From assembly GCF_000382405.1 (NCBI RefSeq), contig NZ_KB908265.1:62001-126000 (forward strand): DNA of 64,000 nucleotides, read 5' to 3'. Numbering within the stretch: position 1 is the first letter of the stretch; each line of letters starts with the position of its first letter. A program made the position numbers and the translations under genes. This DNA comes from Mycobacterium sp. 141 (GTDB taxonomy: Bacteria; Actinomycetota; Actinomycetes; Mycobacteriales; Mycobacteriaceae). This document shows positions 17,203 to 25,681 of the stretch, piece by piece. Below the pieces are notes generated by a model that worked only from the letters and a program-made list of their open reading frames with translations, made no database searches and was not told the origin of the DNA.

Positions 17203-18105
17203 TCAGCGCGGACCAACCGAGATGCGGCTACCAACGGCCTTGTGTTCGCGTCTTTCCCTGCCGATGGTGCGTAGCACCCGCCACCCGTCACTGAATGCAT
17301 TGAGATTACTGCGGCCGTGGATTCGTTTTCCTTCGAAGCTGCCAACTTCACTGATCAGCAAGCCGCTGCGGGCAATTCGGACATTGATGACCGTTTCGAC
17401 CTCGAACCCGTCACCCCACTGCGGTTCGGTCAAATCTGTGGCAGGCAAATCGAGAGTCACTAGCGCGTGCCGCCAAAAAGCGTTGTATCCGTAGCATAGA
17501 TCGGTGAATGACGTCTGAAAGATCCTGTTGACCAACCAGTTCAGTCCCCAATTGCCGAGACGGCGGAACTTGGTGATGTCGTCGCTCCCGCCGCCGGAGC
17601 TAAATCTGCTGCCTTTGGCGAGATCCGCACCTCGCACCAAAGCATCGACGAACAGCGGGATCTCAGCGGGATCGGTGGAACCGTCCGCGTCGAGCATCAC
17701 CAAAATGTCGCCGGTCGCCTCCTCGAAGCCGCAGGCCAACGCGTTGCCTTTGCCGCTCCGAGTCTGATGCAATATGGTTGCGTCAGGCCATAGTTCGCGC
17801 GCGACTGCCATCGTGTCGTCTGTCGATCCACCATCGACCACGACGATCTGCTCCACCGGGGGCATCCGTTCGGCCACATAGGGCAGATTGCGTGACTCGT
17901 TGAGAGTCGGAATGATGACGGTAACGGTGGGCTCCTCGGAGCCTCCCGCGCCGGGCGCCTCGCCGTCAGATATGGGGGAGGCGATCCCACCGTTGGCGCC
18001 GTATCCAAGAAACTTGTCGTCAGATCGGCCGTCGCGACGGCCTGGAACCAGTTCAGTCACTGGAGATTTGGTCGCTTTCTCGCATTGTTCGGGACCAAAA
18101 CACAA
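17203..18105 (-). CDS. Family 2 glycosyltransferase, dolichyl/polyprenyl-phosphate sugar synthase-like
   Basis: 300 residues if the TTG at 18105 is used; a GTG at 18060 is a plausible shorter start. GT-A features: VTVIIPTLNESRNL, VVDGGSTDDT, and DADGSTDP (the DxD-type site), then GSRFSSGGGSDDITKFRRLGN, all resembling DPM1-like enzymes that transfer a sugar from a nucleotide donor to polyprenyl phosphate. Such a product would feed the GT-C-like proteins of the island. It is transcribed alone, with its own terminator, and its promoter lies in the gap opposite the aldolase operon. Confidence 0.85.
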   Translation of the reverse strand: MCFGPEQCEKATKSPVTELVPGRRDGRSDDKFLGYGANGGIASPISDGEAPGAGGSEEPTVTVIIPTLNESRNLPYVAERMPPVEQIVVVDGGSTDDTMAVARELWPDATILHQTRSGKGNALACGFEEATGDILVMLDADGSTDPAEIPLFVDALVRGADLAKGSRFSSGGGSDDITKFRRLGNWGLNWLVNRIFQTSFTDLCYGYNAFWRHALVTLDLPATDLTEPQWGDGFEVETVINVRIARSGLLISEVGSFEGKRIHGRSNLNAFSDGWRVLRTIGRERREHKAVGSRISVGPR

Positions 18106-18464
18106 GCTGTTTCGGAAGCCCTAGACGTCACGGAGTTCTGTTGAACCCCATCCTGACGAGCACGGTAATGGAGACACAGGAAATCTTAAGGTCTACCTCA
18201 GCGTGCGTGACCAGCGTCACATTTTTGACTTCGGCTCAAGTCCTTGCTGAGTGGCTGTGGCGTGGTTTGCGCTGCAGTCCAACGCTCCTGCTGTCTGACG
18301 GAGCGCCCACGACGCTTGCGACAGGCGATATATCTCGCGCGCGTCGCCCGGTAGTTTGCGATTTCAGCTAATTCTTGGGGTTTCCTGGACGTAGCTGCCA
18401 CGAGGAGCCGAGGTTAGGCTAACCTAGCCGGGTTGTCTGGGTAGTATTCGGATCGGAGAGTCTC
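18106..18464. promoter_or_regulatory. Divergent control region
   Basis: 359 bases between the leftward GT2 and the rightward aldolase operon. It contains the best IdeR box of the window (18409-18427) and a TAGTAT -10-like hexamer at 18442. The rest is AT-richer than its surroundings and I see no gene in it. Confidence 0.6.
18409..18427. promoter_or_regulatory. IdeR-type iron box of the aldolase/NRPS operon
   Basis: Contains the 15-base core AGGTTAGGCTAACCT, identical to the central part of the IdeR consensus; 16 of 19 positions match overall. It lies 38 bases before the ATG of the aldolase gene, overlapping the probable -35 region, an ideal place for repression when iron is plentiful. Confidence 0.85.
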
Positions 18465-19304
18465 ATGCTGGAGAACCGCGCTTGGCGTCGGCGTGGCGAC
18501 ACGGGGAAGCGAATTCGCCTGTCCCGCATATTCAGTCCGCACAGTGGCCGCGCTCTGGTGGTCCCGATGGATCACTCGGTGACGATCGGTCCGCTCGGAA
18601 AAGCCGACCACGCCGATCGCACCGCGGCCATGCTGGCCGCCGCCGGCGCTAACGCGGTCGTAGTGCACAAGGGTCGCGCTCGATCGATCAATCCGGTGCA
18701 CTTCACCGAGATGGGTCTCGTCATACATCTGTCCGCGGGAACCGAACTCGCACTCGACCGCACCAGTAAGGTGCTCGTAGGATCCGTCGAGGAATGTCTA
18801 CGGCTGGGAGCCGATGCGGTCAGCGTCCATGTCAACATCGGATCATCAACTGAGTCAACACAATTAACCGACCTTGGTGTGGTGTCCGCAGCCTGCGAAG
18901 CTTTGGGCATTCCGCTTCTGGCCATGATGTACGCCCGCGGTCCGGAAATGGGCTCGCGCGCTGAACTGGTCGACACGTTGTCACATCTGGCTGCCATTGC
19001 CACCGATCTCGGTGCAGATATCGTCAAGCTGGACTATGCGGGTAGCCCCGACGCCATGAACGCCGTGGTCGACTCCTGCCCACTGCCGATCCTGGTAGCT
19101 GGCGGGCCGGCAAGCGAGAATGACGATGCCTCCATCGCACTGGGCACCGAGGTCGCCGAGACTTCAGTGGCCGGGCTGAGTTTCGGCCGATCGATCTTCG
19201 GCGCCCACGACCCTCATCGAGTCGCCGCCGAATTGTCCCGTCAGCTTCACGACGGCCGCGGACCCGCAGCGCGGACGCTGTCTGCCAAACTCGAATCCGC
19301 CTGA
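18465..19304 (+). CDS. GriI/MJ0400-type class I aldolase (aminohydroxybenzoate or archaeal shikimate route)
   Basis: 279 residues; ATG preceded by GGAGAG. Belongs to the DhnA/FbaB-like class I aldolase family: PMDHSVTIGP near residue 34, VHKGRAR, and the Schiff-base Lys in DIVKLDYAG (about residue 188). Relatives are archaeal ADH synthase (MJ0400) and GriI/NspI, which join a three-carbon phosphate with aspartate semialdehyde to make the C7 precursor of 3-amino-4-hydroxybenzoate. Mycobacteria make shikimate with canonical AroG/AroB, so this copy is best explained as secondary metabolism. It is followed 40 bases later by its usual partner. Confidence 0.85.
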   Translation: MLENRAWRRRGDTGKRIRLSRIFSPHSGRALVVPMDHSVTIGPLGKADHADRTAAMLAAAGANAVVVHKGRARSINPVHFTEMGLVIHLSAGTELALDRTSKVLVGSVEECLRLGADAVSVHVNIGSSTESTQLTDLGVVSAACEALGIPLLAMMYARGPEMGSRAELVDTLSHLAAIATDLGADIVKLDYAGSPDAMNAVVDSCPLPILVAGGPASENDDASIALGTEVAETSVAGLSFGRSIFGAHDPHRVAAELSRQLHDGRGPAARTLSAKLESA

Positions 19305-19344
19305 TCTGTTTCCAGCTTTCTCCTAGCACCTTCAAGGATTGCCC

Positions 19345-20517
19345 GTGACCGACGTAACCGAAATCGTCACCGATAACATCACTCCTGCCGCAGGAACCGG
19401 ACCGGACCGGCGCGAAGACCACTTCGCCTGGATCGACGTGCGCGGGGTAGCCGCAGAATTGCGAGAGGCTGTTGTTCAGGCCGCGATTCATCATCGGATC
19501 GATGGCATCGTGTCCGACGATCCGATGCTGCTCAGCGATTTGCCGCCGACGATTCGCCGCGTGCTCGCCGTAGATCAAGTCATCGAGCCCGGTGATCTGA
19601 CGCGGCTCGAAGTCGATGTGGTCCTGATGAACGGGGCGACCGCCGTTGAGCCGGGGCTCTCCGCGCAAGGCGAGCTCGGAACCGAACTGGTCGTCTCCGA
19701 TGCCCGCACCCTTCAGTCGGCATGCGACGCTGTTCGCGTGGTGCCTTGGACGGTGCTTACGTTCACCGACCCCACCAAAATCCCGTTGGAGATTGTCATT
19801 GCCGCCGCCGAGAATTCGGGCGGACGTACGGTTACCGTCGTCAATGACATCACCGATGCAGAGATCGTCAAGCTTGTGCTTGAACATGGTTCTGACGGTC
19901 TGCTTCTCGCTCCGACCGCAGCCGACGATGTGGCGACCCTGGCCCGGGTGGTTTCGCATCGTCTGGATGATGCCCCGCTCGTCGAACTCATAGTCACCGG
20001 TGTCGAACACATCGGAATGGGGGACCGTGCCTGCATCGACACTTGTTCACTGCTGGACACCGACGAGGGATGCCTGATTGGCTCCTTCGCCAGCGGAATG
20101 TTCCTGTCCTGCAGCGAAACCCATCCGCTGCCCTATATGCCCACCAGGCCGTTTCGCTGGAACGCCGGCGCGGTGCATTCTTATGTGCTCGTGCCGGGAA
20201 ACCGGACCCGCTATGTATCCGAACTACGGGCGGGGCAACCGATCCTGGCCGTGCGGAGTGACGGCACCGCGCGTGAGGTACGGATCGGTAGGGTGAAGAT
20301 CGAGCGTCGCCCGTTGCTCTCCATCACAGCGACTGCGCCCGATGGTGCCACCGTCAATGTGATCACACAGGACGACTGGCACGTGCGGTTGCTCGGCCCC
20401 GGTGGAACTGTCAACAACGTCACCGAGCTCAAGGCTGGCGATCGCCTGCTCGGCTGCGTACCGCTCGAGTCTCGTCACGTCGGTCTGCCCATCACCGAGT
20501 TCTGCGACGAGCGGTGA
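19345..20517 (+). CDS. 3-dehydroquinate synthase II-like cyclase (GriH/MJ1249 type)
   Basis: 390 residues; GTG 19345 is chosen because AAGGA lies six bases upstream. Family marks are FAWIDVRG at the start, DEGCLIGSFASGMFL, NAGAVHSYV and the C-terminal ITQDDWHVRLLGPGG. The archaeal enzyme makes 3-dehydroquinate; GriH/NspH homologues in actinomycetes cyclise the GriI product to 3-amino-4-hydroxybenzoate. Pairing with the aldolase and an NRPS module favours the latter. It is 31 bases before the flippase-NRPS gene, so all three should share one iron-controlled transcript. Confidence 0.85.
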   Translation: MTDVTEIVTDNITPAAGTGPDRREDHFAWIDVRGVAAELREAVVQAAIHHRIDGIVSDDPMLLSDLPPTIRRVLAVDQVIEPGDLTRLEVDVVLMNGATAVEPGLSAQGELGTELVVSDARTLQSACDAVRVVPWTVLTFTDPTKIPLEIVIAAAENSGGRTVTVVNDITDAEIVKLVLEHGSDGLLLAPTAADDVATLARVVSHRLDDAPLVELIVTGVEHIGMGDRACIDTCSLLDTDEGCLIGSFASGMFLSCSETHPLPYMPTRPFRWNAGAVHSYVLVPGNRTRYVSELRAGQPILAVRSDGTAREVRIGRVKIERRPLLSITATAPDGATVNVITQDDWHVRLLGPGGTVNNVTELKAGDRLLGCVPLESRHVGLPITEFCDER

Positions 20518-20548
20518 GAATACCGATTCAACACCGGCTCCGCTCTCG

Positions 20549-23500
20549 ATGAAAGACACTGTTACGAAACCTGCCGCAGTAAGCTCATCGCGGTTACGCA
20601 GCCGCGCGCTTGGCATCGACATATTCGCGGTCATGACTTCCAGTGCCGCTACGGGTGCCCTCGGATTCGTGTTCTGGACCGTGGCCGCCCGGGGATATAC
20701 GACTGCCGAATTCGGTCGCGCCTCGGCAGTCATCTCCTCGGCCACGCTGATCGCCATCTTGGCCACCCTGAGCCTCGGTCGGCTCTATGAACGCTTCTTG
20801 CCTATCGCAGGAGTGCACACCCGACGCCTTGTCTGGTCGGGATCTGCCGTAGTGCTCCTGGCTGCACTGCTTTTCGGCACCCTCTTTGTGATCCTCGGGC
20901 CGAGTGCGTTGTTCACCGGTAGAACGGAAACCCTGCTGTTTCCGGTCTGCGTGATGATCCTTGCGATATTCACCGTCCAAGACCCTGTGCTCATCGGGAT
21001 AGGCCGCACCCGCATGGTCGCGACGAAAAATATCGGGCAGTCGATCGTGAAGCTCGTGGCAGTCGCGGCGTTCATCCCGTTCGCCACGGGGTCGGCGATT
21101 GTCTGGGCGTGGGTGCTACCCGCCGCCGTGATCACTTTTCTGGTGGGCTTTCGCGTGATCGCGCCGGTGAGTTCTCGCCGTGGTGGCGAACCTGACCTGC
21201 CGCCGCGTAGCGAGTTGTTTCACTTCTTTGCAAGCTCGTATGCGATCGACGCCGTCGTCGTCGTCGTGCCACTTCTGGTGCCTCTGATCATCGTGGCCAG
21301 GCTCGGCACGACAATGAATGCGTACTTCTCGGTCTGTTGGCTGGTGATCAGCACGCTCGGTGTGCTGGTGGGTGCAACTTCCGCCCCATACGTTGCTGCT
21401 GCCTCGACTCCGGGTGCCGACCTGCGTGCGTGCACGCTGAGATTCACGGTTATGTGCGGCGGTGCGGCACTGGCGTGTTGTGCCGGCCTCTTGGTAGGGG
21501 CCCCTTTGATCTTGAGCATCGTGGGACCCCAATACGCCGAGGCCGGCACGACCATGCTCCGGTTGATGGCCCTGACCTTGCCTGCGCTGGCGCTGATGGC
21601 GATTTACAGCGCGTTGTCCAGATTGCGTCGCAAACTCAAATTGGCGGTTTCCGTCCAGGTCCTCGGCGGCGTCCTGATTGTTTCTGGTATCGCAGTCACC
21701 AGCCCATGGTGGGGCATTAACGCAGTGGGATATTCATACCTGGCAACGGAAGTGGTGTGCACCTTGATCCTCATCGGTCCGACTGTGCGGCTTCTGCGCC
21801 GGGCGCTGGCGAGTACGCCGGTACCCGATATCCAAGCCGAGTCTCTGACGAAGCCGGTCCCAGTAGCCGACCGACCCCTCGAGTTCACGTCGGTAATCGA
21901 TCAGTTCAAATCCACTGCGTTGCAACAGTCGGAGCGGGTTGCGGTCCGTACCGCGCGCGGTGGAATTACCTACGGGGAACTCGAGGCTGCCGCGCAGCGG
22001 TGGAGTCCGATTTTCGATACGGGCGATCGTTCCGGCGTGATTCTGCTTTCTGCCGGCATGTCGCCGGGCACGGTGGCCGCCGTGTTGGGTGCGTTCGCCT
22101 CCGATTCCGTGCTGGTCGCTGTCGATCCCGGTTTACCATCCAGCCGGGTGCAGACGATCGTACGCATTCTGGACGAACAGGGATGGCATCCAGACATTCT
22201 CCTGACGGATGATCCGAATGGCAGTCTCGCCATGACCCTGGGATCGGGATATCGCGTGGAGTCCACCGAGATCCGAGCCGAGTCGGCGTTGTCCGAACCG
22301 CTCGGTGTACATCGCTTCGGACTCGATGATGTCACGAGTATTCAGTTCACCTCGGGCTCATCCGGTACCCCCAAGGCCGTGATGCACGGTAACGGAATGT
22401 GGCTGTGCGACGCACAACTCATGCACGATCGATTCGGAATCACCCCGGGACGCCGGGTGGCGCTGTGCATGCCGATCAGCTTCGGAGCAGGCCTCAACGT
22501 GCTGACCGGCTCGTTGTGCAGCGGTGCCGAGGTGGTCGCGATCGACCCCCGTAGCGAAACCCCAAGGGATGCGTTCGAACGCATCGCCGATATCGGTGCG
22601 GAAGTGATGGTTTCGACGCCGGCCTTCCTCGAAGCGCTGTGCACCGCGGCTCACGGTGACGAGCTGCAGCGGTTGGACCGCATCGTGACGACCGGCGAAG
22701 CAGCGCACTCTCGGCACGTACATCGTGCACGCAGGCTCGCACCGCATGCAGTGTTTACCAACTGGGTAGGGTCGTCGGAGGCGAGTTCGATAGCAACTTA
22801 TGACATTGCGCCGAATACTGAAGTCCCCACCGGAGCGATTCCAGCCGGAATACCTTCGCCGCACAAGCGGATAGAACTCGACGAAGCGGGCGCAGTAGCT
22901 GTGTCATCCCGGTACCTTGCGTTGCGCTACCTCGATCCGTCGGTGGCCGACAGCACGTTCACCGAGAATGCCGACGGTAGCCGTACATTCCGTGGTGGGG
23001 ACCTGGGGCGCTGGGATGATGAGGGCAACCTGATCCTGCTTGGTCGTGCCGACTCAGCTGTCAAGATCCGCGGATACCTGATAGAACCCGCCGAGGTCGA
23101 GGCCGCGTTGCTTCGCTATCCAGAAGTGCGTGAGGCGGTGGTCGTTGTCAGTCCGAAGCTTGGTGAGACCAACGATGATTCGCCGGAACTTACCGCTTAC
23201 CTGGCACCCACGCAGGACAACCGTGCACCGTCGATGGCAGACTTGCGCGCAAGGTTGCACCGTGATTTACCCGCGTGGATGGTGCCGACGCATTTGGTGA
23301 TCCTGTCGGCACTGCCTCGCACAGAACGCGGAAAGGTGGACCGTCAGGCCTTGCCGGCGCCGACCAGGGTTGCGAGCGAACCGCCGCGCGGAAAGCTGGA
23401 ATCGGCGATCGCTGAGATATGGGCCGAGGTTCTGCAACTGATCGAAGTCGGCCGCACTGAGAGCTTCTACGCGTTGGGCGGTGATTCGTTGACCGTCACG

Positions 23501-24409
23501 CAAATGTTGGCGCGGATCAGTGACCTGCACGATGTCCACCTCTCTCACGCAGACCTCGCCAGCGCGCCCACCGTGGCGCAGTTCGCGGAAACGGTTGCAG
23601 CGCGAAGCGATTCCCGATTGCCCGCTCATCGTCGTCGGCTGGCGCCTACCACCGTGCCCATCCGATCGCTTGCGCCGGACCAGATGCCGGAAACTGAGTC
23701 ATTGCCGGTGTTCTGCTTCGCCGGCGCGGGTGCCTCGGCGCTGACCTTCGTACCGCTTGCGGACCGTATCGGACCGGGCACCCCGGTGTACGCATTCATC
23801 CAGAACGGATTGGAGAATCGTGCGATACCCGACTGGACTGTCGCACGTGCGGCCAAACGGCATATCGCTGATCTACGGCGGTTACAGCGCCACGGACCGT
23901 ACACGTTGATCGGCCACTCGCTTGGCTCCTACATTGCGCTGGAGGTTGCGCATAGGCTCGAGGAGCTGGACGAGACCGTGGACCTCGTGGTGTTGTTGGA
24001 TCCGTTCCTTTCGCCCGGTGCAGTGCGCGGACCGCGCCTGGAGATCCGCGACGCCGTGTTGAGCCTCGACGGCGCTCATCTGGATCGTCGTGAACTGTGG
24101 CGTCGGCGCATGATGCTGCCGCTGGCAGGAATTGTGCAGCGCCGGGGCGAAGCGCAGGCCCAAGCACTCGAAGAGGTCGGCGTGCGGGTGGGATTGATGC
24201 ATCGGCCGCGACCGTGGCCGGGACGCGCACTGCTGGTCCTGAGCCATCTCAACCGCGACGACCGCCGATTGTGGCCGTATTTGCTCACCGGCGATCTGGT
24301 CGTGGAAACACTGGAATGCGACCATAATTCGATCGTTCGGGAGCCTTACATATCGGCGGTGGTCGACCTCCTGGCCGCAAATCGGTTGAGTGCGCCTACG
24401 GTTGGCTGA
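20549..24409 (+). CDS. Wzx-like flippase fused to an adenylation-carrier-thioesterase NRPS module
   Basis: 1286 residues from ATG 20549; the frame runs uninterrupted, so this is one polypeptide. Residues 20-420: about 12 membrane segments like MVF/polysaccharide flippases. Residues 445-940: adenylation domain, with TSGSSGTPK (A3, 601-609), NWVGSSEAS (A5), GGDLGRW (A7), GRADSAVKIRGYLIEP (A8) and catalytic Lys in RGKVDR (A10). The A4 stretch is MPISFGAGLN; Gly falls where amino-acid-activating domains have Asp235, pointing to a non-amino-acid (aryl) acid. Residues 950-1015: carrier protein, phosphopantetheine Ser980 in LGGDSL. Residues 1050-1280: thioesterase, GHSLGS (Ser1124), His in CDHNS. 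I know of no described enzyme with this order. It likely activates an aryl acid at the membrane and couples release to transport. Confidence 0.85.
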   Translation: MKDTVTKPAAVSSSRLRSRALGIDIFAVMTSSAATGALGFVFWTVAARGYTTAEFGRASAVISSATLIAILATLSLGRLYERFLPIAGVHTRRLVWSGSAVVLLAALLFGTLFVILGPSALFTGRTETLLFPVCVMILAIFTVQDPVLIGIGRTRMVATKNIGQSIVKLVAVAAFIPFATGSAIVWAWVLPAAVITFLVGFRVIAPVSSRRGGEPDLPPRSELFHFFASSYAIDAVVVVVPLLVPLIIVARLGTTMNAYFSVCWLVISTLGVLVGATSAPYVAAASTPGADLRACTLRFTVMCGGAALACCAGLLVGAPLILSIVGPQYAEAGTTMLRLMALTLPALALMAIYSALSRLRRKLKLAVSVQVLGGVLIVSGIAVTSPWWGINAVGYSYLATEVVCTLILIGPTVRLLRRALASTPVPDIQAESLTKPVPVADRPLEFTSVIDQFKSTALQQSERVAVRTARGGITYGELEAAAQRWSPIFDTGDRSGVILLSAGMSPGTVAAVLGAFASDSVLVAVDPGLPSSRVQTIVRILDEQGWHPDILLTDDPNGSLAMTLGSGYRVESTEIRAESALSEPLGVHRFGLDDVTSIQFTSGSSGTPKAVMHGNGMWLCDAQLMHDRFGITPGRRVALCMPISFGAGLNVLTGSLCSGAEVVAIDPRSETPRDAFERIADIGAEVMVSTPAFLEALCTAAHGDELQRLDRIVTTGEAAHSRHVHRARRLAPHAVFTNWVGSSEASSIATYDIAPNTEVPTGAIPAGIPSPHKRIELDEAGAVAVSSRYLALRYLDPSVADSTFTENADGSRTFRGGDLGRWDDEGNLILLGRADSAVKIRGYLIEPAEVEAALLRYPEVREAVVVVSPKLGETNDDSPELTAYLAPTQDNRAPSMADLRARLHRDLPAWMVPTHLVILSALPRTERGKVDRQALPAPTRVASEPPRGKLESAIAEIWAEVLQLIEVGRTESFYALGGDSLTVTQMLARISDLHDVHLSHADLASAPTVAQFAETVAARSDSRLPAHRRRLAPTTVPIRSLAPDQMPETESLPVFCFAGAGASALTFVPLADRIGPGTPVYAFIQNGLENRAIPDWTVARAAKRHIADLRRLQRHGPYTLIGHSLGSYIALEVAHRLEELDETVDLVVLLDPFLSPGAVRGPRLEIRDAVLSLDGAHLDRRELWRRRMMLPLAGIVQRRGEAQAQALEEVGVRVGLMHRPRPWPGRALLVLSHLNRDDRRLWPYLLTGDLVVETLECDHNSIVREPYISAVVDLLAANRLSAPTVG

Positions 24410-25382
24410 CCGGCTTTACCCGAATATCACCGATCAGACCGTGATGGTCGGAGCCCGGCAGATCGATTCGATGTATTGCGACCGGGAGCGGGCCACGCGT
24501 AAGAATCTTGTCGATGCCCAACAATGCCGGATACCACTGGTCGGCTGGATACGTCATTATGAGTCCGGCGCCTAAGTACTGTTGCGCGTCCAGCAACGGG
24601 CCCGTGCCTTCGGCAACCGAATCATTGACCAGATCACGGAACTGGCGATGGTCATAGGTGGAGTTGAAGTCCGCTCCCACGATCATCGGTCGGGTTTGCG
24701 TGGCGAACTCTGCACGCAATCGCTGCAACTCGTGAACCCACTTCCAGGCGGGCTCCGGGAATGGAGGCACCGGGTGCAGCGCATAGACGGCGGTCGGGGG
24801 AGAGCCCGGGATGGCCGCGACTGCTTTGACATTGTTCAACGCGTACCCTTCGAGCAGGGTTCCGTCGTGCAGAGGGAAGCGTGAGAAGATGCCCGCTCCG
24901 CCGCCACCGGTGCGGGGGCGCAGGAACGAATACGGCAGCGTCCGTTCGAGTCCGGCGGCCTTGAGCCGACCCACCGCGTCCGGAGTCAGTTCTACGACTG
25001 TGAGCAGATCTACCCGCTCATCCTGCACGGTGCGCACGATGGCCCCGGCGTCAGCCTGGCCGAGGAAAATATTGGCCTGCATCAACCGGACTGTGAGACC
25101 GTCCGCCGCGAGCGGCGGGTGCGACGTTCCGACAAACAACGGCAACTGCGACCACACCCCGGCCCCGGCGATCAAGACGCACACTGCCGCCAGTGCCCGT
25201 TGGCGGGCGAACAACAGCAGCAGTATCGCCGGTACCGTCAACAGGATGAGGTATGGAGTGAAGGAAGCGATCCGGGTGGCAGTGGAACTGACGATGCGGA
25301 GGTAATGCGTGACTATCCCGGCCAGCGCGGCCAGTGCGGCAACTACGCCGAGCATGGCCGAGACGATGCGAAGGTGCTTCAC
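24396..25382 (-). CDS. Membrane-anchored endonuclease/exonuclease/phosphatase-fold protein
   Basis: 328 residues from GTG 25382 (a TTG at 25424 would add 14). Three N-terminal hydrophobic segments are followed by an EEP domain: QANIFLGQAD (metal-binding Asn), VVELT (Glu), FSRFPL, VGADFNSTYD (catalytic Asp/Asn) and GSDHHGLIGDI (Asp-His pair). Such periplasm-facing EEP proteins are usually phosphodiesterases or phosphatases rather than nucleases. Its end overlaps the flippase-NRPS gene convergently by 14 bases. The 40 bases upstream of its start recur upstream of the first SGNH gene. Confidence 0.75.
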   Translation of the reverse strand: MKHLRIVSAMLGVVAALAALAGIVTHYLRIVSSTATRIASFTPYLILLTVPAILLLLFARQRALAAVCVLIAGAGVWSQLPLFVGTSHPPLAADGLTVRLMQANIFLGQADAGAIVRTVQDERVDLLTVVELTPDAVGRLKAAGLERTLPYSFLRPRTGGGGAGIFSRFPLHDGTLLEGYALNNVKAVAAIPGSPPTAVYALHPVPPFPEPAWKWVHELQRLRAEFATQTRPMIVGADFNSTYDHRQFRDLVNDSVAEGTGPLLDAQQYLGAGLIMTYPADQWYPALLGIDKILTRGPLPVAIHRIDLPGSDHHGLIGDIRVKPVSQP

Positions 25383-25420
25383 CACACTATGGTGCCATGC
25401 TGGCGGCGATGCACCTGAAA
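25381..25420. repeat. 40-bp upstream segment, copy 1
   Basis: Matches 28648-28687 at 32 of 40 positions without gaps; the last 14 bases, cgatgcacctgaaa, are identical. Both copies lie at the 5' side of leftward genes (EEP protein and first SGNH lipoprotein), so the unit may be a duplicated promoter piece. A perfect inverted repeat ACCAAG-C-CTTGGT follows at 25420-25432 in this copy only. Confidence 0.55.
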
Positions 25421-25517
25421 CCAAGCCTTGGTAAGAGCCGATTCACTTGTGCCGTAGTAAAACTGGCCTTACCCCGATTGTTCGTCACGTGAAGGCGACT
25501 CGCGCAAAGGAATCGAC

Positions 25518-25661
25518 GTGAGGAACACTGCGGACGCTATCGACCTGCCCGCCGTGCTCACCGCACGACTCACCACCTCACGATCACTGAATCATGCTGG
25601 GTGCAACCATCCGCGCGAGATGCCAGCGAAGGCTCCGATGGTAGCCGGCAACCGCAGGTGA
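25518..25661 (+). CDS. Possible small protein or gene fragment
   Basis: A 47-codon GTG reading frame preceded at good distance by AAAGGA. It begins VRNTADAIDLPAVLTARLTT, which looks like the N-terminus of a longer protein, and ends abruptly. It may be a relic of a truncated gene. No family recognised. Confidence 0.25.
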   Translation: MRNTADAIDLPAVLTARLTTSRSLNHAGCNHPREMPAKAPMVAGNRR

Positions 25662-25681
25662 GGTGCCGTTAGCATAAGCGC

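Noticed and set aside
18183..18201. Possible fifth IdeR box before the leftward GT2 gene
   Set aside because: Only about 7 of 19 positions match the consensus in any alignment.
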